From Saussurea involucrata (Eukaryota; Streptophyta; Magnoliopsida; Asterales; Asteraceae): a DNA stretch of 64,000 bases. Position numbers and translations under genes: made by a program. Location of the stretch: assembly GCA_033807775.1 (NCBI GenBank), contig CM066320.1:184868784-184932783 (forward strand), written 5' to 3'. Under the pieces are notes generated by a model. The model saw nothing but the letters and a program-made list of their open reading frames with translations. It made no database searches and was not told the DNA's origin. Positions 24,995 through 34,163 of the stretch are shown piece after piece; position 1 is the first letter of the stretch; the number at the start of each line of letters is the position of its first letter.

Positions 24995-27085
24995 CATGAC
25001 ATAAATATAAGGCATTACAAAACTGGGTCTCAAAAATTTCATTACATCTGTCTCAAAACTTAGGTTGGCGGAAACAACCTATACACAACTGAGAATAAAC
25101 TAGTTTCTATATGCATCAGTGGCACTGTCTCTAACTGCATCTGCACTCTATCTTGCTCTTGCTCACATACCTGATCCTTCTACTAGCTTCTTACCTGAAA
25201 AGGTTTAGTTTGGAAAATGCGAGGGTTAGACCATGAGGTCTAGTGAGCTCCCTCCTGACAGTTCTCAAAATCATTTAAAATTAGTTTATAACTTTCAAAT
25301 ATCTTTGCACAAAACTTCCACAAAACTTTTCATAAAACTATCACATTACTTTACATAAAACTTTCACGGATAAATCCGCTCCCGTAAATGGCACCTTGAA
25401 GTCACTCAAGAGTGACAACGAGTCAGTCTCACGCTGCCTTACTGGGTCACTCCTCCCATGACATAAACGGAACCTCCCCCCGGCATGAGCACAGGCGGAA
25501 CCTCCGCACGACTTAGCCAATTTACGTCTACCACAATGTATGCATACATCTCATATAACTTTCAAACAAGTAAAAATCATGTAAAATAACATGACATTTC
25601 TACTCAATCACTTTCTTTAGAAAACACGTAAAAATCACGTATTTTAGTTAGAAAAACTCACCTGGCGCTTTAACAAATTCTTCTCGCGAATACTTCCGAT
25701 TTTACGGTGAGCACCTATGATATTACGAGAATAAGAGTAGTGAGTCTTGGTTTAATCATAGTCCCGACTGAACAATTTTCTACCCAACTCAGCTCTCAAC
25801 AAACTCCGGAATAAATTAAATTCTGGATCTCTTAATTTAATTTCGATTCTCTTAGGCCCAAATTACATTAATTTTGGATCTAATAGTACCGGATCTATGG
25901 CCCACACGTTACCAGATCATTAAATTAAATTCGGACTCTTGGTCCAATGAAATCATATACCGAATCCCTTAGACTTAAACTGGATTCCCAAGGCCCAACA
26001 CAGCAGTCCCGAGTTCAATTCAATTAACTCACATTCTGGGTTTCCACATAATTAATTCAAAGTCCAGATCTCACTTTCATTTCTAGTACCGGGTCCTTAA
26101 AATTTCACTTCGGATCGTCAAAATAAGGATTCCGGATCTTTTTAGGTTTTGGATTTCGGTCCAAATATAATAATTTCGGTACCACATGAAATTCGGGCTT
26201 ACACCCCAAATGGAAGACTTCCGGATTCCAATTAATTAAGGCCCACTACCGATCTCATTTTAAAAACCATTATCGGATCTGTCCATTAGGCCCACTTCCG
26301 GTTTTTAGTGTAAATTCCGGATCACCTTGTTCAATACCGGATCCACAAACAAAATCAGCCCAAAAGCAATATTCTGGATCCATATTGGGTTCCGGATCCA
26401 ATCCCTTAGTCCAATTCCGGTTCTTGGGTTTTCCTAAGTTCCAGATCTTAACTCCGGATCCCATTAAATTAAATTCTGGATCCCATTAAATTAAATTCCG
26501 GATCCTATTAAATTTACCCAAACCATTCCAGAATTATTCCGGTTCTAGTCGATACCGTATCTAAACTCCCGGACTCAAAAATCCGGACTCTCGCACTGAT
26601 TAAATATAGGACCGAAAATTAATCACTTCAATCGATCATTAAGTTCATTTCGAAACAAGATGGTTATTCTAACCCCACTAATCCACTTAACATGGTTATT
26701 TGATTCCTTTTAAACCTCTTAAATAAAGAACTATGCAACAACCCAATTAATCCAGCAGAACCGTAAGACAAGGATTGGAATTAAGGGTTACCTGTTACAA
26801 TCGTTGCAGAATCAGGTTCCAATGCTCTTCCATCTTCCAACTTGGATGATTGCTAAACTTTCTTCTCCAATTGCTTTGAGACCAAAACCCTCTCCTCCTC
26901 TGCTCTTTCTCTCTAACCCGCCACACACACACTCACACACAAAATGATTTGCTTCTAGGGTTTTGAGCCCAAAATTGGGGCTTTTATACCTTCTCCAAAA
27001 TTTACAACTTAGCCCCTGGACTTTTAACTTTACAAAATTTCTCACGAAACTTAAATCTTTCTCATTAAAAACCCTGGTTATTACA
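24995..27085 (-). repeat. Element B 5' LTR, main part
   Basis: The minus strand begins TGTAATAACCAGGG at 27085 and, across the Athila insertion, ends GGGTTGTTACA at 4927. The joined LTR is about 2.1 kb. A TATA box sits only about 100 bases from the start, so U3 is short and R-U5 is long, as in several long-LTR gypsy families. The stretch 25860-26520 is rich in CGGATC motifs. Open frames inside are short and without domains. The outer TSD cannot be checked because the other end is outside the window. Confidence 0.75.
26982..26988 (-). promoter_or_regulatory. TATA box of element B LTR
   Basis: The minus strand reads GGTATAAAAGCCCC about 100 bases from the LTR start, followed by an AAAACCCTAG leader-like stretch. 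It is the probable LTR promoter. Confidence 0.6.
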
Positions 27086-27109
27086 ATATATATATATATA
27101 TATATATAA
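27086..27109. repeat. (AT)n microsatellite
   Basis: About 12 AT units lie directly outside the element B LTR; B may have inserted into it. Confidence 0.9.
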
Positions 27110-27637
27110 TGAAAACACTTAAAAAGAAAAAGGGTGTAGAAAAGAAAATAAAAGAAATGATTTTAGGACCTTCTATATATGGAAATCCCAAAGATATTTT
27201 TGGGTCTCATCACAGAGATTATTGGATGAACAAGCATTTATTTCTTGATTCACATGTGCATTAATCCTTAGACTACTTAAAGACTACTTTTCAGCCTAAT
27301 GAAAGACCTTTATTCATGAACAAACTTCAACATGAAACATCAACATAAAAACTTCAGGCGAATCTTGCAGACTTCCTTTTGCAGACGAATCTTGCAGTTA
27401 CTTTTTCAGTCGAATCTTACAGGCTCTTTTCAGACGAATCTTGCAGTGAACTATTCAGACGAATCATGCAGGCAACTTTTCAGACGAAATCTTTGACCAT
27501 ATCCACATCCCTGATGAAGAACATACATTTTCACGGCTATAGGTAGATGGCATGATGAAGTAGTAATTCACAACTTGCTATCTATCTTTTATACCCTCTA
27601 CACTGTTTACAAACATTCTCTCGCTTTTCTTAACACT
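27110..27637. other. Non-coding stretch with 25-bp tandem repeats
   Basis: The sequence is A-rich up to 27340. From about 27355 to 27510 there are five or six degenerate units of about 25 bases built on CAGACGAATCTTGCAG. A TTTTATACCC box at 27587-27596 lies about 45 bases upstream of the ATG at 27638. It may be the leader or promoter of the pseudogene that follows. Confidence 0.55.
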
Positions 27638-29083
27638 ATGGCTGGAGGTTCAAGATCAAGGGGGAACAGGTCGACGAATGGGGTTGGAACTTCACGTTCG
27701 GCAGCCTACCAACCACTGAACAATGGAGCTCGCCGGAGTACCTGGAAGTATGGGTGTAAATAGTTCAGGTTGGGTTGGGTTCGGGTTCAACCCATTTATT
27801 AATTGGGTTGAAAACCTCAACCCAACCCAACCCGTTTATGTAAATGGGTTGAGATTTTCAACCCAACCCAATCTGGTACTTAAATGGGTTGGTAGCGGGT
27901 TGATCTGTTTATGATTTTCTCAACCCAGACTGTTTAATAAATGGGTTGAACCTGGGTTGACCCATTTAGTTTTAAAACTTTAAATAAAATAAAAAAGGAC
28001 TAAAACATAATTCCATGACAAATGCACAAGTCACAACCACAAAACCAAATAAATTGTTCAAAGTTTCAATAAAACACAACCATAAAGTGAAATAAATTTT
28101 TCAAAGTTTCAATAACACAACACTAAAGTCAAACAAATAAGTTTATAGGGTTGGCGTCGATCTCTTGGCTGGAATGGGAAGGAAGTGTCGGCTAGGGTTT
28201 AGAGAGTTTAAACTTTGAAAGTTTGAACAATGGAATATTGAAATGGAAGGACCGAAAGAGTTCTGTTTAGACTTTAGTGGAATCATATTTAGTTTTATTA
28301 TTAACTTTTTAATTATTAATTATAATTAAATAATGATAATAAATTAAAAACAAGTTATAAATGGGTTACAAACAGGTTGTAAATGGGGTGAAAGCAGGTT
28401 GTAAATGGGTTAAAAACAGGTTGTAAATGGGTTGAAATCAGGTTGTAAATGGGTTGAAATCAGGTCAAAAATTTCAACCCAACCCATTTATTAATTGGGT
28501 TAGGCGGGTTGACCCATTTAACTTAAATGGGTCGAAAATCTCAACCCAACATGCTACTATTGGGGTGGGTTCGGGTTGGGTTGGCGGGTTGGGTCACTTT
28601 TTGCCACCCCTACCTGGAAGGTACCGGAAACAGACGAGGAGTGGAGAAACCATGGGCGAACTGCGGCCGATGATCCATTCACGACTGAGGAGGCAGAGGA
28701 CTGGGAGATGGCATGGGAGCAATACTACCTCGATAATGCCTGGAAAAGCCCACCAAGGTATCATTGTACCCAGCCAACGGGTCTTCCACAAAGTCAACAA
28801 ATTACTCCCTTGGTGCAAGCATCCATTGATCAGGCGAACGCCGATATCGAAACGGTAAAGGCTATGTGGAACCATAACAGGGAGGTTCAGCAGGGGAAAA
28901 TGGAGTATCTAGCGGAGAAGAAACGAGAACTGGCCATGGCTAGGGCTCACGTTCGGGAGGTGCAACGACAGATTAGGAAGTAGAAGAGGAACTAAATGAA
29001 ATCGAAGAGGACTACACGGGAATGGAGGACGTGATCAAAGAAAATGTTAACTTCATCACTGGAATACAGGACGCCTTCCAGTA
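27638..29083 (+). pseudogene. Pseudogene of unknown function, split by hAT-type element
   Basis: The frame opens at ATG 27638 (MAGGSRSRGNRS, Ser/Arg/Gly-rich N-terminus). It is interrupted at 27748 by an 864-bp insertion and resumes in the correct frame at 28621 (VPETDEEWRNHGRTAADD). It continues with an acidic, Trp-rich stretch (EDWEMAWEQYYLDNAW) and a Lys/Glu/Arg-rich helix that looks like a coiled coil, to a stop at 28981. The neighbouring frame, open from 28980 to 29083 (VEEELNEIEEDYTGMEDV), continues the same helical composition, so a one-base deletion at about 28980 is likely. The ancestral protein would be roughly 180 residues. I recognise no family. It could be a host gene or a gene of an unrecognised transposon. 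Confidence 0.55.
27749..28612. mobile_element. Non-autonomous hAT-type DNA transposon
   Basis: The element is flanked by a perfect 8-bp duplication CCTGGAAG (27741-27748 and 28613-28620), the hAT length. Its ends are short imperfect inverted repeats: TATGGGTGTAAA on the left and, read inward from the right, TAGGGGTGGCAAA. The interior is built from many copies of a GGGTTGAAAT- or AAATGGGTTG-like motif in both orientations, typical of a family often seen in plants. It has no transposase. Open frames such as 28454-28858 are read-through of these repeats. Confidence 0.85.
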
Positions 29084-29786
29084 ATAGATTTCTTTGTTTA
29101 CCGGCACTGTATTCGTTTCGGTTGGGAAGATGATTTGTAATAATACATCTTTTAATTAATTTCCCTATTAAATAACTTAAAATGGGGCAAATATTTCTTT
29201 AATTAATTTCTATATTAAATACATTTAAATGGAAAGGAAACAATACATTAAAAACCTCAACTACATAAAATGATAACCTAAAAACTAGAGGAACCAAAAA
29301 TGTAATTTTTTTGCCCCAAACTGGAGGGGCCAAAATTGTAATTTCGGTTTACCGCGGACAGGGGCCAAAATTGTACCGCGGCCAAAGTTGGGGGGGAGTC
29401 CGCGGTTACCGCGGGCAATCTTGAGGGGCCAAAAGTGTACCGCAGGAAATCTTGAGGGGCCTCCACGGAAGTTTTGGCCAAACAGGGGTGACACGTAGAC
29501 CCTGGCCCGCTATCGTGGGGCCTACCGCGGATTTTTTGGGTATTTCTGTAAAACAAACGAGATTGTGGGTATTTTGGTAAGTCAAAGTCAAATAATGGGT
29601 ATTTTAATTAAATTCCCAAAAAATAATACTAAAAACACTAAAAATGGTGGGTTTACTGAACACTGAAAAATCAAATCCGACCACATAATGATAATAATAA
29701 TAATAATAAACATTTTAATATATTAAACTTTTAATCAATATATAGGTATATAATTACAAAAACCTAATATTATATTAACATATATT
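29084..29786. repeat. Intergenic stretch with CCGCGG/GGGGCCAAA repeats
   Basis: At 29290-29540 a degenerate unit recurs about six times, combining GGGGCCAAAATTGTA with ACCGCGG. The rest is A/T-rich without a gene, with a (ATA)n run near 29689-29709. Minus-strand open frames 29278-29591 reflect the repeat, not a protein. Confidence 0.6.
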
Positions 29787-29787
29787 G

Positions 29788-30249
29788 TTAGAGACTTACT
29801 TTATTGGTCTTCAAATACGGGGGTCTACTTTATTGACATACATCTTTTTAGTGTTGGGTTGAAGATGAAAATATCAAAACCACAAGGGTTGTGGCGTATT
29901 GGTTAAGGCCTTGGGGGATGTGCCAGAATATCACATCTGCCTGGGGTTCGAATCTAGGCGTACACAACTTGTGGCCACTGAAGTTTAATCAGGACTGATG
30001 TCTTACAGTCATAATTTGCCAAATGGTTAGTCTAGGCAAAGCCTAGGACACCCCCTCCAAAAAAAAGATGAAAATATCACTATTTTTGTGTTTTTAGTGT
30101 TGGGTTGGTAATGACTTAGAACATCTCCAACCCACCACTAAAAACATTAAAAAATGTTTTCATCTCTAACCCACTACTAAAATACAAAAAAAAATGGAGG
30201 TCAATAAAGTTGGCCTCTATATTTGGAGGTCAATAAAGCAGGTCATTAA
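29788..30249. mobile_element. Fold-back (long inverted repeat) MITE
   Basis: The left arm, from TTAGAGACTTACTTTATTGG, is matched in reverse complement by the right arm ending GGTCATTAA, with shared blocks ACTTTATTGAC and TTTTTAGTGTTGGGTTG or near versions. Without the SINE inside its left half the element is about 260 bp and would fold into one long imperfect hairpin. No clear TSD; flanks are A/T-rich. There is no coding capacity. Confidence 0.6.
29877..30064 (+). mobile_element. tRNA-derived SINE
   Basis: The 188-bp unit has an A-box-like GTGGCGTATTGGTTAAGG (29891-29908) and a B box GGTTCGAATCT (29945-29955) at the right spacing for an internal RNA polymerase III promoter. It ends in a short A-rich tail. 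A perfect 15-bp duplication (AAGATGAAAATATCA) flanks it at 29862-29876 and 30065-30079. No acceptor stem is present, so it is not a tRNA gene. Confidence 0.9.
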
Positions 30250-30719
30250 AAATATATATTAGTATTCTATTCAACTTTTATAAATTCAAGTATATATTAT
30301 AATTATTTTGTTTTAATAAAATAGTATAATAATCAATACATAAATTATTTTATTATTAAAAATGTTTTTAGTGTTTGGGTTGGGGAAGCCTTTAGAGGTC
30401 GTTTACCAATTCTTTTATTAAGTCATGTATGGATAAATATCTTTGGGGCTGTTTACTTGTGGCTTAATGAGCTTATTGACTTAACTGGCTTATTCGCACA
30501 GCCATAGTGATGTGTTTACTTGGGGCTTAATTGAAAATACAATAACTTATTCGCACAGATCGTTAGGTACTGTTGTCCCCATACAGACACAAACTTTCCC
30601 TCTCTACCCCTAGAATAAAAAAAAAGAAAAATGTCTTTGTAGTTAAAAAAATACTTGCAGGTCTCTTCCTCCCAACAAGAAGATGCATCTTCTTCCTTCC
30701 CCAACGAGCTCAACATCTT

Positions 30720-30830
30720 CTTCCACAAATCGAAAATAAACCTGCATCTCCTTCCACAGATCGAAAATAAACCTGCATCTCCTTCCACAGATCGAAACGT
30801 AACCTGCATCTCCTTCCTGAAATCGAAACC
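30720..30830. repeat. 31-bp tandem repeat
   Basis: About 3.5 units built on CTTCCACAGATCGAAAATAA and CCTGCATCTC. Both strands stay open across it, giving the overlapping frames 30516-30934 and 30573-31065, which I do not treat as genes. Confidence 0.85.
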
Positions 30831-31180
30831 CAGCATATCGTTCGTGATATTGTTGCTTCTCTTCGCATCTCTCTCGATTTCGAAGCATCACCAAGAACAA
30901 AAACCCAAAACCAAACCTGCATCTCTTTCCTCATCTCTACCCAAAATCGTTGTTCGACGCATCACCAAGAACAAAAAACCCAAAGTCAAAACCCTAATCC
31001 CCCAAATCGGTTACCTGGTTGAACTCCTCTTCATCACCAAGATCAACTTTAAGTTTTTTTTTTGAAGTAAACATCAACTTGAAGTAAACATCAACTTGAA
31101 GTTTCTTCATCAGACTTTGGTTTTTAATGGTGTTCTCTCGTGTGGGTGTTTTTGGGTTTTCTTTGATGAGTGTATCATTT

Positions 31181-31292
31181 GGTATCTGATCATCTACTTT
31201 TCTTCAGTTTTTAATAATTTGCTAATCTTATTATTTGGTATCTGATCATCTACTTTTCTTCAGTTTTTAATAATTTGCTAATCTTATTATTT
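31181..31292. repeat. 56-bp direct duplication
   Basis: Two adjacent copies of a block starting GGTATCTGATCATCTACTTT. Confidence 0.9.
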
Positions 31293-31447
31293 TTGGAACC
31301 AACGGGTAAAAATGTCATTTTTACCATTCAGATAATTGATTCAGAAAAAAGGTAAACAACAATGTATTTTTATCGAGACAGACAAAGTTATCCGGTAAGA
31401 CAACTTTACCCATATTGGGCTTAATGAAAAATTTGGTAAACAACCCC

Positions 31448-32044
31448 TTTGTCTGTCTAGGTAAATTGTGTTGTTGTTTACTTTTTTACCTGAATCAACG
31501 GTCAAACAAATAGTCGATCTACCACCCCCCCCCCCCCCCCCCCAAAAAAAACGAAATGTAGTGTTGTTTCCCTTTTATGAACATGTTTGAACAAATTTTA
31601 GTTTACACCAACTCAATCAAAATAAAACCAAAAAAGCTATTATTCATCAAACCAAAAAAGGACTATTCATCAAACTATTTGAACATCGAAACATAATAAT
31701 CATACTATTTGAACATCAAAACATAATAATCAAAATATTTATTAGTCTGGAGGACGAGGACAAGTTCGAACCAGGTTGTACCCTCTGGCGGAGTGGTCCT
31801 AAAAATCAAAGAAGAAGACGAAATTGAACGAAAATAAAATGAAAATCCAACAAAAATCGGAAAATCCATGGAAATCGTCCACCTTCAATAGATAATGAGA
31901 AAGAAATCATCAAAGAAGAAGATGGTGCAGGGGTGTACCATGAAAAATGAATTGATTTAAAGAAGAGGAGAGCAAGAAGTCGTCACCGGAAAGGAGGTCA
32001 AACAAAATATGGGAAAGGAAATCGATCTAGATAATGGTGCAGTG
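31448..32044. other. Non-coding stretch with C19 run and possible terminal exon
   Basis: A run of 19 C is at 31525-31543. Two copies of a block around ACTATTTGAACATC lie at 31671-31722. On the minus strand 31742-31798 could be a terminal coding exon (see findings). I see nothing else here. Confidence 0.45.
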
Positions 32045-32049
32045 TGTAA

Positions 32050-32730
32050 TGTTGAGGGATTCCGGAACAATATCGAGAGAGAGAAACAGAGTGACGATTA
32101 TATGACTTGGATAAACGACAGAGATCGCGTGAGAGATCGCTTTCCGTAAGAGATATTTCGACCCTATTCTGTCCGGGTATCACGAAATTCTCTCGAGGAT
32201 AATCTCTATGTTTCGGTGTGTATCGATTAAGGCAGCAATCGATTCATACTTATACACCTTAGAAATCGTAACCTACACCATATTGATTCAGGAAATAATA
32301 TCTCATTTAATGACATTGATTGTGGACTTAATGAGGGCAGTTACAAACGTCAAAAGACTTCCAGACGCTGGCGCCAGTCTCCGCGCCAGCCAACTGGCGC
32401 CGGCATCAGCGCGTGCAACATTCCAGAGCCTGGCGCCAGTCTTGAGCCAGGCAACTGGCGCCGGCATCAGCGCCAATACACAAACAAAGCCTGGCGCCAG
32501 TCTTGGTGCCAGGCAACTGGCGCCAGCACTGGCCCCAACGCCCAGTTCACAAAACCACTTTGTAACGTGCCAATCTTAACCGTCCAACAATCCCGGGTTC
32601 TAGTTAGCTTACACGAGTGTGCACTCCACACCTCCTAACTCATGTTATAGCTTAGCTAACAACCCCATTATTACCTTTGTGAATCCAATTACACAAAATG
32701 AACATGATGATTTCACTAAAATCACCAACA
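32050..32730 (-). repeat. Element C 3' LTR
   Basis: 681 bp, plus-strand ends TGTTGAGGGA and CACCAACA. A tandem repeat of about 62 bp at 32364-32540 has three units, each carrying TGGCGCC palindromes. Confidence 0.93.
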
Positions 32731-33240
32731 TTCTTCCCCCATTTTAGTGCAATCCTTGATTTACAAAATAAAAGTTCAATACAAGTAAAAAACTCATGCA
32801 TAAATGAAAATATCTAAAAGATTGAATTTCCATCTTAGTACATTACATATTTCAAATACTCGAGAATCCGGGTGTCCTGTGGATTGAACCCGTCAACCCA
32901 TTTGAGTACCAGAAAATAACATACACATGAATTTAACTGATTCTCTAAAGTATAAACTTGACACTATATAGGCCATGTGTCCTTATCCATTCGTGAGTGC
33001 ATCAAAGCCAAGTCCAAGCTTCTTGAAGCGGCCACACTTCACACTCATATAGGTAGTTCTTTTCTTCATGCACCTGCACATGCATTTTTACAAAAGAACA
33101 ATTACCTCCTTCACTTGCAGTACCGAGCACAAACCGTGGGATGATCATCTTGTGCTCCAATCCCTTAGAGTGAGCTTTCCCTATGAATTCAACTTCTAAC
33201 GTTGTATTAGAAGGGAATTGGGTATCTCACCGTTAGGGAT
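32731..33240 (-). other. Element C 3' non-coding region and polypurine tract
   Basis: On the minus strand TAAAATGGGGGAAGAA (32731-32746) directly precedes the 3' LTR. The rest is about 500 bases of untranslated sequence after the RNase H stop. Confidence 0.75.
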
Positions 33241-33749
33241 TTAGATGGACTTTAATCCCATCCCTATCACCGACTTGTGAACCAAGTCCCTAGCTAACCC
33301 CTTCGTCAAGTGGTCCGCTAGATTTTGTTGCGACCGAACAAATTCAACCGAAATCACCCCATTCGTGATTAGCTCACGAATCATGCTATGTCTAACACCT
33401 AAGTGTCTAGACTTGCCATTATATACTTGACTGTACGCTTTAGCCAAAGTATCCTCACTATCACAACGGATAGAAATGGGTGATATTGGTTTCGGCCATA
33501 ATGGAATTTCAGGGACCAAATTCCTTAGCCATTCCGCCTCTTTACCGGCAGCAGCTAATGCCACAAATTCCGACTCCATAGTCGAACTCGTGATGCAAGT
33601 TTGCTTCTTGGAAGCCCATGAGATGGCACCTCCCCCAAGCAAGTACACCCAACCACTCGTAGAAGAGTGATCTTTCAAATTGGTAATCCAACTTGCATCC
33701 GAATATCCCTCCAATATTGAAGGAAACCCGACATATGACAAACCATAAT
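33241..33749 (-). pseudogene. Element C RNase H domain
   Basis: On the minus strand this is the C-terminal copia RNase H: EGYSDASW, STSGWVYLLGGGAISWASK, TSSTMESEFVALA, then HLGVRHSMIREL and ADHLTKGLARD, ending at a stop at 33241-33243. It joins the RT at 42316 once element E and one TAAT repeat are set aside; that junction falls between the conserved KYLKKTIDY and the GLSY that follows. It would degrade the RNA strand during reverse transcription. Confidence 0.9.
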
Positions 33750-33971
33750 TGTTAGGGCTTTATTGTAGCTATCAAGACAGTATTAATATCTTGTACTGTT
33801 TTTCTTAGTAGAGGCATGGATATGTCATGGCCCTACTATATAAAGAAGACTCCTTTGTTATTTCTTGTAACACTTGTAGCATTTGTCATTTACTCTTTCA
33901 AGATCAATATATGGATGACTAGTGCTTTCTAGATTCTCTCTACATTTCATTGCTAGATTCTGGGTTTTACA
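33750..33971 (+). repeat. Element E 5' LTR
   Basis: Begins TGTTAGGGC, ends GGTTTTACA, with a TATATAAAG box at 33838-33846. The TGTTAGGG start and TATATAAAG box are shared with element D. Confidence 0.95.
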
Positions 33972-33973
33972 TT

Positions 33974-33985
33974 TGGTATCAGAGC
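33974..33985 (+). other. Primer-binding site of element E
   Basis: TGGTATCAGAGC, two bases after the LTR, the initiator-Met tRNA complement. Confidence 0.95.
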
Positions 33986-34163
33986 ACAAACAGGAGATTC
34001 AAGCAGATTAAGATCCAAATTGAAGTTTTTGTACACTGAGTTGAAGATTTCGGACCATGCAGAGTTTACTGTTCATATGATCACTTTTCATTCAGACATT
34101 GATTTTTTCTAGTTTCTGATTTCTTGGATCAATTCTTGGCATCACTGAACTCGGATCTGATTT

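Larger units (their letters stand above)
30445..31447. mobile_element. Candidate TIR DNA transposon, about 1.0 kb
   Basis: The left end GGGGCTGTTTAC and the right end GTAAACAACCCC are near-perfect inverted repeats, and nearby GGCTTAATGA on the left is matched by GGGCTTAATGAAAA on the right. The interior has no transposase. It contains a 31-bp tandem repeat (30720-30830) and a 56-bp duplication (31181-31292). I see no clear 8-bp TSD; a TTT on each side is too short to decide the superfamily. Confidence 0.45.

Noticed and set aside
29891..29955. A-box and B-box pair as a tRNA gene
   Set aside because: There is no acceptor stem or anticodon arm; the A-rich tail and 15-bp TSD show a SINE.
30516..31065. 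Frames on both strands across 30.5-31.1 kb as genes
   Set aside because: They depend on a 31-bp tandem repeat that has no stop in several frames; no domain is seen.
31525..31543. C19 run as a sign of contig misjoining
   Set aside because: Sequence on both sides belongs to the same island and no other sign of a join is seen; a homopolymer-length error is still possible.
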